Positions 1 to 8,390 of a DNA stretch of 64,000 nucleotides are shown here, piece by piece (within the stretch, counting starts at the first letter, position 1; each line of letters begins with the position of its first letter). Location: NCBI GenBank assembly GCA_036260805.1, contig DATALZ010000016.1, positions 56,894 through 120,893 on the forward strand, written 5' to 3'. The notes under the pieces are model-generated. The model made no database searches. It was not told the origin of the DNA and was given only the letters and a program-made list of their open reading frames with translations. A program made the translations under genes and the position numbers. The stretch comes from Thermocaproicibacter sp036260805 (GTDB taxonomy: Bacteria > Bacillota > Clostridia > Oscillospirales > Acutalibacteraceae).

Positions 1-50
1 ACAAATGTGCTAATCTGATCGTGAAAAAATACAAAGCAATGGGTAAGTAA
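1..50 (+). CDS. 3' end of an unidentified gene (partial)
   Basis: Only one forward frame is open from the window edge; it ends in TAA at 48-50 and encodes a 15-residue tail, KCANLIVKKYKAMGK. The strong hairpin terminator that follows supports a real plus-strand gene ending here. Too little is visible to name a family. Confidence 0.45.
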   Translation, partial: KCANLIVKKYKAMGK

Positions 51-81
51 TCAACAGAATTAATTCCTTGATTGTAAACAT

Positions 82-130
82 AAAAAATCTCAATTTGTGT
101 ATGCGTGACGCACAAATTGAGATTTTTATT
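82..130 (+). terminator. Rho-independent terminator of the gene entering from the left
   Basis: A long perfect stem (AAAATCTCAATTTGTG against CACAAATTGAGATTTT) with a short GC-containing loop is followed by T-rich sequence. Its A-rich left flank means it could also stop minus-strand transcription. Confidence 0.85.
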
Positions 131-163
131 TATGGGTGGAATTAGAGAAGACTTAGTTAAATG

Positions 164-190
164 TTAGCACTCAACTTATTAGAGTGCTAA
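164..190 (+). promoter_or_regulatory. CIRCE operator (HrcA binding site) upstream of hsp20
   Basis: The sequence is TTAGCACTC (164-172), nine bases, then GAGTGCTAA (182-190): an exact match to the known CIRCE consensus bound by the heat-shock repressor HrcA. It sits 117 bp before the hsp20 start. A possible sigma-A promoter, TTAACA at 193-198 with TATTTT at 217-222 (18-bp spacer), directly follows it, so bound HrcA would cover the -35 region. The CIRCE call is firm; the promoter is only a candidate. Confidence 0.93.
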
Positions 191-259
191 TTTTAACAAT
201 TTAGTAACAAACAATCTATTTTATTTTAATAATCCATGGCTATACTAAAGTCGTTGAAA

Positions 260-273
260 GGAACGAGAGTTCC
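260..273 (+). promoter_or_regulatory. Small hairpin in the hsp20 5' leader
   Basis: GGAAC-GAGA-GTTCC forms a 5-bp stem with a GNRA-type tetraloop, about 20 nt before the G-rich ribosome binding site (294-298). It may be a leader stability element or part of a thermometer fold; no FourU or ROSE pattern is obvious. Confidence 0.3.
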
Positions 274-306
274 CGAGACAAAATAAAATATAATGGGGGT
301 TTTTGT

Positions 307-732
307 ATGTTTGACTTAATTCCTTTTGAGCGCAGGAACAACAGCTTGTTTGACGTCTTTGACAAGATGATGGAAGACAGCTTTTTTGGCGGGCTAGATA
401 AACAATTCGCCCCCTGCCGTACAGATATCATCGACCAGGGCGATAAATACCTTTTGAAAGCCGATATGCCCGGGTTTAACAAAGAAGACATCAATATCAA
501 CATTCAGGGCAATCAGCTGACAGTTTCTGCCGAGCACAAGGAAGAAACCAATGATACCAACAAAAATTACATCCGCAGAGAAAGGAAATACGGCGCTTTC
601 AGCCGCAGCTTTGACATTGAGGGCATCGATGCCGGCAAGATCTGCGCCAGCTACAATAACGGTGTTCTTGAATTGCAGCTTCCTAAAATTATTGAGGTAA
701 AACCGGAAGCAAAAACAATTCAAATTCAATAA
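307..732 (+). CDS. hsp20: Small heat-shock protein, Hsp20/alpha-crystallin family
   Basis: This 141-residue protein is an ATP-independent holdase that binds unfolding proteins and prevents aggregation. The N-terminal LIPFERRNNSLFDVFDKMM segment is typical of clostridial Hsp18. The alpha-crystallin domain follows (about residues 33-135), with the DMPGFNKEDI and GVLELQLPK segments that form its core strands; the C-terminal tail ends with an IQIQ anchor of the IxI type. The start at 307 has a GGGGG ribosome binding site nine bases upstream. Expression is very probably repressed by HrcA through the CIRCE element at 164-190. It is monocistronic, ending at a strong terminator. Confidence 0.95.
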   Translation: MFDLIPFERRNNSLFDVFDKMMEDSFFGGLDKQFAPCRTDIIDQGDKYLLKADMPGFNKEDININIQGNQLTVSAEHKEETNDTNKNYIRRERKYGAFSRSFDIEGIDAGKICASYNNGVLELQLPKIIEVKPEAKTIQIQ

Positions 733-740
733 CCAAAATA

Positions 741-785
741 AAGCCCGGGCGGTATCCAAAAAATGGATTGCCGCCCGGGCTTTTC
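741..785 (+). terminator. Terminator of hsp20, probably bidirectional
   Basis: AAGCCCGGGCGG and CCGCCCGGGCTT form a GC-rich stem (with an ATCC/GGAT extension), followed by TTTTCTT. It lies between convergent hsp20 and bofA. Confidence 0.9.
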
Positions 786-786
786 T

Positions 787-1056
787 TCACTTAAATACAA
801 GATTCAGCAAAAGGAGAAGCGTTACGCCTGGAATTCCAGCCACGCCTGATACGCCGATGGTAAGCGGACTGATCGGAAGACTGACCCCCGTAAACATCCC
901 GGTAAGATTAACGGCAACCAGCGTAAATAAACCGGTAAGGATTCCCCCGACAGCACGTCTGACCGGACGTTTGGACTTCATAATGACTTGAATTACAACC
1001 AACAGCAAAAACACACCGCAAATGCAGAGCACCAGCAATACGCCTTGCACGGTCAC
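787..1056 (-). CDS. bofA: BofA-family inhibitor of pro-sigma-K processing
   Basis: An 89-residue, almost wholly hydrophobic protein. It has one helix at residues 5-25, a basic KSKRPVRR turn, and a glycine-rich C-terminal half with the GVSGVAGIPGVTLLLLL pattern that marks the BofA family. In Bacillus subtilis BofA sits in the outer forespore membrane and holds SpoIVFB inactive until the checkpoint signal arrives. The start used is GTG, 18 bases after the yaaL stop, behind AGCGGGG. The gene order yaaL-bofA matches B. subtilis, where recR precedes yaaL; recR is absent here. An M50 protease of the SpoIVFB type lies at 55.6 kb. The family is clear; the sporulation role is inferred. Confidence 0.88.
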   Translation of the reverse strand: MTVQGVLLVLCICGVFLLLVVIQVIMKSKRPVRRAVGGILTGLFTLVAVNLTGMFTGVSLPISPLTIGVSGVAGIPGVTLLLLLNLVFK

Positions 1057-1074
1057 ACCCCGCTCTTCATAATT

Positions 1075-1326
1075 TTAGAAAGCAGCGCAGCTTACGCCGT
1101 ATTGCTTTGCAAGGCTCAGAAGATAACGATAACGAGCCTGCAGTTCCTCTCTCTGGTAGATGCACGCATCGATTAGATTGCTGTCGCATTCCAGTTGGAA
1201 CCAACATTCGTTGTAAGCCAACAGGCGGGAAACATCCTTGATTTCTGAAAGCAGCTTATCTTTATCGACCTCTGTTTTTTGAGCAGTACATTCCGACCGC
1301 TGAAGCAGCTTCAGTACAGATTCCAT
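1075..1326 (-). CDS. yaaL: YaaL/DUF2508 family protein
   Basis: A short, charged, helical protein of 83 residues with a DKDKLLSEIKDV...LAYNECWFQLE segment characteristic of DUF2508 (B. subtilis YaaL). Function unknown. The start has a good GGAAGGCGGAG ribosome binding site eight bases upstream. It is followed directly by bofA, a pairing conserved in Firmicutes, and the two are presumably cotranscribed. The usual upstream partner recR is missing; RNase R lies there instead. Confidence 0.8.
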   Translation of the reverse strand: MESVLKLLQRSECTAQKTEVDKDKLLSEIKDVSRLLAYNECWFQLECDSNLIDACIYQREELQARYRYLLSLAKQYGVSCAAF

Positions 1327-1409
1327 ACTAACAACTCCGCCTTCCGGTAAATATTTATGTTAGTATGATGGACATTTATACCATGAAATATACAAGAGTA
1401 TTTCCAAAT

Positions 1410-3533
1410 TTAATCTTCCGGCCCGGCATATACAAAATCAATTCTGCCGCTTGCCACATCTGCCGAAACAACCTTTATTGTAAGAGGATGTCCTATTGTA
1501 AGGCGACTTCCGGTTTTTACATCAACCTGAGTAATGACACCGTCAAAGCGGTAATCGGAATCCGGAAAACTGTCCATGGGAACGAATCCTTCAACCGAAT
1601 TTTCCAATTCTACAAACACGCCACGCTGGGTCACTCCGCTGATTACCCCATCGTAAACTTCGCCGATATGCTGAGTCATATACTCTGCCATGTAGCAGTC
1701 TTCCGCACTGCGTTCTGCCGACATGGCACGGATTTCCGCATCTGAAGACATTTTTGAGGCTTCCACGGCGAAGTCGGTAAAACGTTGCCGGAGCTTCTCG
1801 TGATCTTTTGTTTTCAGCATGGCGGTAAGAATACGATGAATTGCCGTGTCCGGATATCTACGGATTGGAGAAGTAAAGTGGCAGTAATCTTCCAGTGCTA
1901 ACCCAAAATGGCCCAGCGGATTTACATCGTAACGAGCTTTTGCCATGGTACGAAGCAACTGGTGGGATATTACCTTTTGCGCTGGCGTCCCCTTTGCCTG
2001 CTCGAGAATATCTGCAAAGTCCGATGGAACAATTCTGCCGTCTTTGTGCTTCAGCGGTTTTGAATCCAGCCCTACGGCATCTACCAGCTGAATCAGAGTT
2101 TTGATTCTTTCGGGGTTCGGCTGCTCATGAACTCGATATACAAACGGAACACCGGCTGATTTGGCAAACTTTGCAGCAGCCCGGTTTGCCGTTATCATAA
2201 GGCATTCAATCATCTGCTCTGCTTCACCGCTTCTGCGCGGGCGCACGCTGACGCAGATACCCTCGTCATTCAATGTGAAAACAGACTCTGTACTTTCAAG
2301 ATCAACAACGCCGTTTTGGTCAAACTTCTTTCTGAGTACGATTGCAAGCTCACGCGCCGCATTTAAAGAACGGATAACCGAAGTATATTTATGGCGAAGC
2401 GCTCGGTCCGCCGTACCCTCAAACAGACTGTTAACCTCAGAGTATACACCGCGAACCTTGGAATGAATCACGCTTTTCCGGAAGCGGTAGGATTCGATAT
2501 TTCCGTTTTTATCTAATTCAATGAGTGCGGAAAAAGTCAGTTTATCTTCTCCCGCGTTCAGCGAACAGACCCCATTGGAAAGAGACTTCGGCAGCATTGG
2601 CACTACACGGTCTGCAAAATAGACCGATGTGCCGCGGCTACGGGCTTCCAAATCCAGACTGCCGTCTGGCGCGATATAATGGGAAACATCTGCAATATGA
2701 ACACCAAGGCGGAACCCGCCGTTCCGCTTTTTACTGACTGAAATAGCATCGTCAAGGTCTTTTGCATCTGCACCGTCGATTGTGCAGATAGAAAGCGTAC
2801 GGAGGTCAAGCCTGCCTTTTAGGTCGGCCGGGGTGATATCTCTAGAAGCTGCGGTTTCAGCCTCAGCAAGCGCTTCTTTTGAAAATTCGGCTTGGATTCC
2901 GTATTGATCCAGAATGGCGTCGGCACAGATCTTTGCGCTGCCAGCTTTTCCGTAAATCTTAACAATTTCAGCTTCCAGCTCTGAAGAATGGATTTTTCTT
3001 CGAATTTTTGCCTGCACTTTATCGCCGTTTCGAGCAAGCAGCGCGCTTTTTCTGGTAATCGGAATTTCGTAGCGTACAGCTATATCCGGCAGCAGTTTGT
3101 TATTTCCGTTTTCGGAACTGAAAGTCCCGGTGATGAGACGGCTGCTCTTCTCCGACACAACATCTACATCTGCACTAGGGCCTTTTGCGCTTTGTTGAAC
3201 ATGGGAAAGCAAAACTCTGTCTCCTACAAATGCGTTATTCAGTTTATCCGCATGAATAAAAACGTCTCCGCCGCCATCATCAGGGCGGGCAAACGCAAAC
3301 CCTCTGGAAAGCGAAACAATTGTTGCCTCAATTGTATCCGCTTTTCGTGGAATATGAATCCTTTTCTTTTTGCTTACGGTAACTTTACCCTCTGCCTTCA
3401 GTTCATCCAATGCAGCAAAAAATGCCTTTTTGCTGTTATTTACAACTTTCATTTTTTTCAGTAAACTGCGGACAGACAGGCTCTGCGGCGATTTCTGCAA
3501 AGAATGCAGAATTTTTTCTTTAAAGTCTTTCAA
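1410..3533 (-). CDS. rnr: Ribonuclease R
   Basis: A processive 3'-to-5' exoribonuclease that degrades structured RNA and takes part in ribosome quality control and trans-translation. The 707 residues show the standard order: winged-helix N-terminus (1-60), cold-shock-type OB domains (about 65-220), and the RNB catalytic domain starting near 240 with the metal-binding acidic cluster DGADAKDLDD (253-262). The 'TSPIRRYPD' box follows, and an S1 RNA-binding domain closes the protein (about 620-700). The start is TTG at 3533, four to five bases after GGGAGGAG. It lies 68 bp downstream of secG, as in many Firmicutes where secG-rnr-smpB is an operon. smpB is not found downstream here, and a hairpin terminator separates secG from rnr. 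Confidence 0.96.
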   Translation of the reverse strand: MKDFKEKILHSLQKSPQSLSVRSLLKKMKVVNNSKKAFFAALDELKAEGKVTVSKKKRIHIPRKADTIEATIVSLSRGFAFARPDDGGGDVFIHADKLNNAFVGDRVLLSHVQQSAKGPSADVDVVSEKSSRLITGTFSSENGNNKLLPDIAVRYEIPITRKSALLARNGDKVQAKIRRKIHSSELEAEIVKIYGKAGSAKICADAILDQYGIQAEFSKEALAEAETAASRDITPADLKGRLDLRTLSICTIDGADAKDLDDAISVSKKRNGGFRLGVHIADVSHYIAPDGSLDLEARSRGTSVYFADRVVPMLPKSLSNGVCSLNAGEDKLTFSALIELDKNGNIESYRFRKSVIHSKVRGVYSEVNSLFEGTADRALRHKYTSVIRSLNAARELAIVLRKKFDQNGVVDLESTESVFTLNDEGICVSVRPRRSGEAEQMIECLMITANRAAAKFAKSAGVPFVYRVHEQPNPERIKTLIQLVDAVGLDSKPLKHKDGRIVPSDFADILEQAKGTPAQKVISHQLLRTMAKARYDVNPLGHFGLALEDYCHFTSPIRRYPDTAIHRILTAMLKTKDHEKLRQRFTDFAVEASKMSSDAEIRAMSAERSAEDCYMAEYMTQHIGEVYDGVISGVTQRGVFVELENSVEGFVPMDSFPDSDYRFDGVITQVDVKTGSRLTIGHPLTIKVVSADVASGRIDFVYAGPED

Positions 3534-3561
3534 AGTACTCCTCCCTATTTACCCAGTGATG

Positions 3562-3592
3562 CAAAAAGCGCCCCGCTTTGAAGCGGGGCGCT
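3562..3592 (-). terminator. Hairpin terminator or attenuator between secG and rnr
   Basis: AAGCGCCCCGC and GCGGGGCGCTT pair around a short loop. Read on the minus strand the stem is followed by TTTTT. It follows the secG stop directly and would limit read-through into rnr. Confidence 0.85.
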
Positions 3593-3601
3593 TAGAATGT
3601 C

Positions 3602-3853
3602 TTACTTCATGAAGAAGAACATATAAGCGTTAATCAGGATTACCAAAGCAAAAAATCCGATAGCAATTATCTTCGTCCACCGAGCTAAGAACGAGTCGAT
3701 GGAACGTGCCTGATTTTTTGAAAGGAAAGTGTCGGCGCCGCCCGTTATTACGCCAACATTCTGCTGATGGCCTTCCTGCATAAGAACCACTATCGTAATG
3801 GCAACTGAAAAAATCATTAAAATAATACCGAATATAATTTCACCTACAGACAT
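3602..3853 (-). CDS. secG: Preprotein translocase subunit SecG
   Basis: An accessory subunit of the SecYEG channel that assists membrane insertion and secretion. The 83-residue protein has the expected two transmembrane helices (about 5-25 and 60-80). Between them is a cytoplasmic loop carrying the conserved MQEGHQQNVGVITGGADTFLSK stretch (GG.. and FL.K..A motif). The start has a clean GGAGG site seven bases upstream, and a good sigma-A promoter precedes it. Confidence 0.95.
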   Translation of the reverse strand: MSVGEIIFGIILMIFSVAITIVVLMQEGHQQNVGVITGGADTFLSKNQARSIDSFLARWTKIIAIGFFALVILINAYMFFFMK

Positions 3854-3896
3854 ATTTTACCTCCAAAATAATAAACTATACCTACCTAATACAGTG

Positions 3897-3925
3897 ATGA
3901 TATCACAAAATATTGGTATTTGCAA
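3897..3925 (-). promoter_or_regulatory. Sigma-A promoter of secG
   Basis: On the minus strand TTGCAA (3920-3925) and TATCAT (3897-3902) are separated by exactly 17 bp, about 45 bp before the secG start. Confidence 0.75.
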
Positions 3926-3958
3926 GGATTTTGCGTATTTTTCAATTCCTTTTGTATA

Positions 3959-4066
3959 TTGATTGTCTGTTAGGACATGCTATTCACGGATAGAAAAGCG
4001 ATTGCGTTTGCCGCTTATGCTGTCCCGCTGCAGAGAAGTTATTGACTTTTCTGCAGCGTTTTTCAT
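3959..4066 (+). ncRNA. Possible small RNA transcribed opposite to its neighbours
   Basis: The plus strand carries a possible promoter, TTGATT (3959-3964) and TATTCA (3981-3986) with a 16-bp spacer. About 40 bases later there is a strong hairpin (CGCTGCAG... at 4026-4033 with CTGCAGCG at 4051-4058) followed by TTTTTC. Read on the plus strand this is a proper intrinsic terminator, but both flanking genes are on the minus strand. A transcript of about 70 nt is plausible. The evidence is only promoter plus terminator. Confidence 0.3.
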
Positions 4067-4081
4067 TTCATCGGCTAAATT

Positions 4082-6310
4082 TTACGAGAGCTGAAGCTGT
4101 TCTCCCTGTTCTTCCTGCGGCGGAACCGAACCTGCGGCAGGAATATTTTTGCGGTACCTTTCCGGTTTTTGAAGTGTTCCCTCTTCATAAAGTTTCACCT
4201 GCATAAGCCGTGCTCCCCTGCGCAGCGTCATGGCAGCTACCCCCTGTGTTCCCCGAGTAGTTTTGCTTGGGACTGCACCGGTATGAACCAGTAAGACCTT
4301 GCCCTGCGATGAAGTAAACATAAATTCGTGGTCTTCTTCGATTTTTACACATGAGACAAGGGGTGATTTGTCGCAGTAAGCCTTAACCAGCTTTTTGCGG
4401 TTTGTTTTTGTTTCATAAGCGGTTAAATCAACTTTAGCGGCTTTTCCGTTTTCAAAGAAGAAAACCATATATCCGGCATAATCCTTGGTAACCGCCATAT
4501 AAACCGGACTTTCTCCCTCTTCCATACCGAGTTTCGCCGGGATGAATTCCCCAAGTACACTGGCTTTTGTATCCGGGAAATCGGATGCCTTTGCCTTATA
4601 AACGGTGCATTTGTCGGTAAAGAAAAGCAGATCTGCAGAATTGAAGCTTTCAATCTGCTGGGCGATTTCGTCGCCTTCTTTCAGCTTCTGTTCACCGCTC
4701 ATGCGCAGAGACTGGGGCGTAATTTTTTTGAAATAGCCGTCTTTCGAAAAGAACAGATTTACAGGATAGTCCGGCGTATCATCTTCTGGAAGCTCTTCCA
4801 GCTCACTCTGGTACACCAACATGGATTTGCGCGGCTGGCCATACTTCTTCGCTACCTCATCCAGCTCCTGTAGGATAATTTTTCGGATTTCGGCTTCGCT
4901 GCCCAGAATTTTTTGAAGATTTTCAATGTCTTTTTCCATTTGGGCTGTCTCTGCCGTACGCTTCAGAATATATTCACGGTTCAAATGCCTCAGTTTAATT
5001 TCCGCTACATATTCCGCCTGTTTTTCATCAATTCCAAACCCAATCATCAGGTTTGGCACTACTTCCGCCTCTTCTTCTGTTTTACGGACAATTGAAACCG
5101 CTTTGTCGATATCCAGCAAAATTGCCTGCAGTCCCTTTAAAAGGTGCAGCTTTTCCTGAAGGTTTTTTAAGTCGAAGGTTGTGCGGCGGCGAACACACTG
5201 AATTCGGAATTTTGTCCATTCATTCAACAGTTCCCGGACACCCATCACACGCGGTACTCCACCCACGAGAACATTAAAATTGCAGGAAAAACTGTCTTCC
5301 AAAGGCGTCATTCGAAACAGCTTTTGCATTAATCGTTCGGGATCGGTTCCGCGCTTTAAATCAATCGTGATTTTAAGTCCTGCAAGACCGGTTTCATCAC
5401 GGATATCAGAAATTTCTCTCACTTTGCCTTGTTTTACAAGGTCGATGGTTTTCTCGATGATTGCTTCAATCGTAGTCGTCGGCGGAATCTGGGTAATATC
5501 AATGCAGTTTGCATCCGCGTCGTAAGAGTACCTTGAACGCACGCGGACGGAGCCTCGCCCTGTGCGGTAAATCTTCTCAAGCTCCTGCCTGTTGTAAATA
5601 ATCTGGCCCCCACCGGAAAAATCAGGAGCAGGCATCGTAGAAAGAATATCATGCTCCGGGTTTTTAATACAAGCCTGCGCAGTTTTACAAACCTCAGCAA
5701 GATTGAAGGAGCAGATAGAACTTGCCATTCCTACGGCAATACCCGTGTTCGCGTTTACCAGCACAGTAGGGAAAGTCGCCGGAAACAGCGTAGGCTCTTT
5801 TGTTGTATTATCGTAGTTATCAGCAAAATCGACGGTATCTTTTTCAATATCCCGGAAAAGCTCCTGGCTGATGCTGTCCAGCTTCGCTTCTGTATAACGG
5901 GATGCAGCACATGCCATATCTCTGGAATAAAATTTTCCGAAGTTGCCCTTTGAATCTACATAAGCGTGGAGAAGCGCTTCATACCCTCGGCTCAGACGCA
6001 CCATCGTATCGTAAATCGCGCCTTCACCATGTGGATTTAGCTTCATGGTCTGGCCGACAATATTGGAACTTTTTGTCCTTGTTGACCCTAAAAGTCCCAT
6101 TTTGTACATCGTATAAAGCAGCTTACGGTGAGACGGCTTAAATCCGTCGATTTCCGGGATGGCGCGCGACATGATCACGCTGATTGCATACGGCATGTAA
6201 TTTGTTTCGAGAGTATTTGTAATCTGCTGCGATATTATTTCTCCGGCACCCTCAATCACGCCGTGGGCCTTCGGCTGACCCGCAGGATGCCCTGAATGTG
6301 TTTTTTTCAT
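4082..6310 (-). CDS. parC: Second type IIA topoisomerase, subunit A (ParC/GyrA-like, divergent)
   Basis: The DNA-cleaving subunit of an ATP-dependent type IIA topoisomerase, 742 residues. The winged-helix/tower region is intact, and the catalytic tyrosine is Y139 in AASRYTEAKL. The C-terminal half (about 510-710) has poorly conserved beta-pinwheel repeats. The sequence is clearly off the usual GyrA line: the quinolone-resistance region reads NPHGEGAIYDT (92-102) rather than YHPHGDSAVYD, so the key serine is glycine (G97). It is paired with its B subunit 70 bp upstream on the same strand. Such a pair in addition to gyrAB is common in Clostridia and is usually labelled topoisomerase IV. The assignment to decatenation rather than supercoiling is inferred. 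Confidence 0.9.
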   Translation of the reverse strand: MKKTHSGHPAGQPKAHGVIEGAGEIISQQITNTLETNYMPYAISVIMSRAIPEIDGFKPSHRKLLYTMYKMGLLGSTRTKSSNIVGQTMKLNPHGEGAIYDTMVRLSRGYEALLHAYVDSKGNFGKFYSRDMACAASRYTEAKLDSISQELFRDIEKDTVDFADNYDNTTKEPTLFPATFPTVLVNANTGIAVGMASSICSFNLAEVCKTAQACIKNPEHDILSTMPAPDFSGGGQIIYNRQELEKIYRTGRGSVRVRSRYSYDADANCIDITQIPPTTTIEAIIEKTIDLVKQGKVREISDIRDETGLAGLKITIDLKRGTDPERLMQKLFRMTPLEDSFSCNFNVLVGGVPRVMGVRELLNEWTKFRIQCVRRRTTFDLKNLQEKLHLLKGLQAILLDIDKAVSIVRKTEEEAEVVPNLMIGFGIDEKQAEYVAEIKLRHLNREYILKRTAETAQMEKDIENLQKILGSEAEIRKIILQELDEVAKKYGQPRKSMLVYQSELEELPEDDTPDYPVNLFFSKDGYFKKITPQSLRMSGEQKLKEGDEIAQQIESFNSADLLFFTDKCTVYKAKASDFPDTKASVLGEFIPAKLGMEEGESPVYMAVTKDYAGYMVFFFENGKAAKVDLTAYETKTNRKKLVKAYCDKSPLVSCVKIEEDHEFMFTSSQGKVLLVHTGAVPSKTTRGTQGVAAMTLRRGARLMQVKLYEEGTLQKPERYRKNIPAAGSVPPQEEQGEQLQLS

Positions 6311-6380
6311 ATTTCTTTCAGCCCCTAAACTATTCTGTGTTCTATTCGAAAGGAAACACCAATCAAGCTTTTATGAAAGG

Positions 6381-8360
6381 TCAGCTCAAATCTGCCAGTT
6401 CAAGATAATGCCAACCGTTCTCGGCAATAAAATTTTTTCTGCCTTCCAAATCATCACCCAGTAAAAGATCAAAAACATGGCTTGTCCGGTCGGCTTCTTC
6501 CGGCATTACGCGAATCAGGCGCCGCGTCGTCGGGTTCATAGTCGTCAGATTCATCATATCCGGCTCGTTTTCGCCAAGTCCTTTTGAACGCTGAATGGTG
6601 AATTTTTTTCCTTCCAACTGTTTGAGAAAATGGTCTTTCTCTTTTTCGGTATAGGCAAAATATGTTTCATCTTTTGCCTTGATTTCAAACAGCGGAGACT
6701 CCGCAATAAAAACCTTCCCTGCATCAATTAAGGCCGGAGTAAGCCTGTAGAGCATCGTCAGCAGCAGAGTACGAATCTGATATCCGTCTACATCGGCATC
6801 GGTGCAGAGAATGATTTTATTCCAGCGCAGCGAGTCCATGTCGAACGAAGACAGGTCCTTATTTGCCTTGGATTTCACCTGTACCCCGCAGCCAAGAACC
6901 TTTAAGAGGTCGGTAATAGTCTCACTCTTAAAAATTTTCTCGTAGTCTGCTTTCAGGCAGTTTAGAGGTTTACCGCGAATTGGCATAATTGCCTGAAAGT
7001 TCGGGTCACGTGCCTGCTTACAGGCGCCCAGAGCGGAATCGCCTTCCACGATGAAAATTTCCTTTTCATTTACATCGCGGCTGCGGCAGTCCACAAACTT
7101 TGCAACCCGGCTTGCCATATCCATGTTACCGGAAAGCTTTTTCTTCATGTTCAACCGGGTTTTTTCCGCGTCCTCACGGCTGCGCTTATTCACCAGCACC
7201 TGCCCGGCAATTTTATCCGCATCGAGTGGATTCTCAATAAAATAAACTTCAAGCTGATGGCGGAGCACTTCCGTCATAGCCTCCTGGATGCCTTTGTTCG
7301 TAATCGCTTTTTTGGTTTGGTTTTCGTAGGATGTGCGGTTTGAAAATGAAGAAATAATCAAAATCAGGCAGTCCTGAACGTCGTTAAAAGTAATTTTGCT
7401 CTCATTCTTATTGTACTTATTTGTTTGCTTTAAGTAAGAATCAATCTGATAGACGAAGGCATTCCGCGCAGCCTTGTCCGGCGCACCACCGTGTTCCAGC
7501 CAGCTTGAATTGTGGTAGTATTCAATGACTGGATTTCGGTTGGAGAACGCAACGGCAAGGTTTATTTTCACGTTGTACTCAGGCTTGTCCTCGCGGTCCC
7601 GAACTCTGCGCTCGGCCTGCCAGAACTGAACAGGAGTTAAGGAATCTTCGCCGGCAATCTCCTTGGCGTGGTCAACGATTCCCTCATGATACAAATATTC
7701 CGTTTTCTCAAAGCCTGAATCGGTTTCGTTGCGGAACAGGAAGCTGATTCCTTCGTTGACGATTGCCTGACGTTTTAAAATATCAAGATAATATTCGGCT
7801 GGCACACGAATATCGGTAAAAACCTGCAGATCAGGTTTCCAGCGTATTTTTGTGCCGGTATCGCGCCCGGAGTATGGCTCTTTGTGAAGTTCCCCCACAT
7901 TTTCGCCATGCTCGAAGTGCAGAGTATAGCGCATACCATCGCGCCGAATATCAACATCCATATATTCCGACGAATACTGTGTTGAGCAAAGACCAAGTCC
8001 GTTTAGGCCGAGAGAATATTCGTAACTTTCGTCCTCGTCATTGTTATATTTGCCGCCGGCGTACAGTTCACAGAATACAAGCTCCCAGTTCCAGCGCTGT
8101 TCAGCATTATTGAATTCAACTGGGATACCGCGGCCGTGGTCTTCCACCTCAACCGAATTATCCTGATATCTGGTAACAACAATCTGTTTGCCGAAGCCTT
8201 CCCGCGCCTCGTCAATAGAATTTGATATAATTTCCAGTATGGAATGTTCGCAGCCTTCAAGACCATCTGAACCAAAAATGACAGCCGGACGCCGACGCAC
8301 ACGGTCTGCCCCTTTTAAAGCAGAGATGCTTTCATTTCCATATTCTTTTTTTAATGCCAT
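6381..8360 (-). CDS. parE: Second type IIA topoisomerase, subunit B (ParE/GyrB-like, divergent)
   Basis: The ATPase and TOPRIM subunit partnering the downstream A subunit, 659 residues. The GHKL ATPase domain has the catalytic glutamate E43 in LEIISNSIDEA, the DHGRGIP motif (74-80), a GLNGLG lid glycine motif (118-123; usually GLHGVG), and the QTK loop (348-350). The TOPRIM domain has EGDSALG (439-445; the usual form is EGDSAGG) and the metal-binding DADVDG (521-526). The start has GGAGG seven to eight bases upstream. The changes in otherwise near-invariant motifs mark a separate subfamily, but all catalytic acids are present, so it should be active. Confidence 0.9.
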   Translation of the reverse strand: MALKKEYGNESISALKGADRVRRRPAVIFGSDGLEGCEHSILEIISNSIDEAREGFGKQIVVTRYQDNSVEVEDHGRGIPVEFNNAEQRWNWELVFCELYAGGKYNNDEDESYEYSLGLNGLGLCSTQYSSEYMDVDIRRDGMRYTLHFEHGENVGELHKEPYSGRDTGTKIRWKPDLQVFTDIRVPAEYYLDILKRQAIVNEGISFLFRNETDSGFEKTEYLYHEGIVDHAKEIAGEDSLTPVQFWQAERRVRDREDKPEYNVKINLAVAFSNRNPVIEYYHNSSWLEHGGAPDKAARNAFVYQIDSYLKQTNKYNKNESKITFNDVQDCLILIISSFSNRTSYENQTKKAITNKGIQEAMTEVLRHQLEVYFIENPLDADKIAGQVLVNKRSREDAEKTRLNMKKKLSGNMDMASRVAKFVDCRSRDVNEKEIFIVEGDSALGACKQARDPNFQAIMPIRGKPLNCLKADYEKIFKSETITDLLKVLGCGVQVKSKANKDLSSFDMDSLRWNKIILCTDADVDGYQIRTLLLTMLYRLTPALIDAGKVFIAESPLFEIKAKDETYFAYTEKEKDHFLKQLEGKKFTIQRSKGLGENEPDMMNLTTMNPTTRRLIRVMPEEADRTSHVFDLLLGDDLEGRKNFIAENGWHYLELADLS

Positions 8361-8390
8361 TCTCTTTCCTCCACTAGGAATATATTAGGG

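Noticed and set aside
4026..4062. Hairpin as terminator of the topoisomerase A gene
   Set aside because: On the minus strand the T-run is missing after the stem; the polarity fits the plus strand instead.
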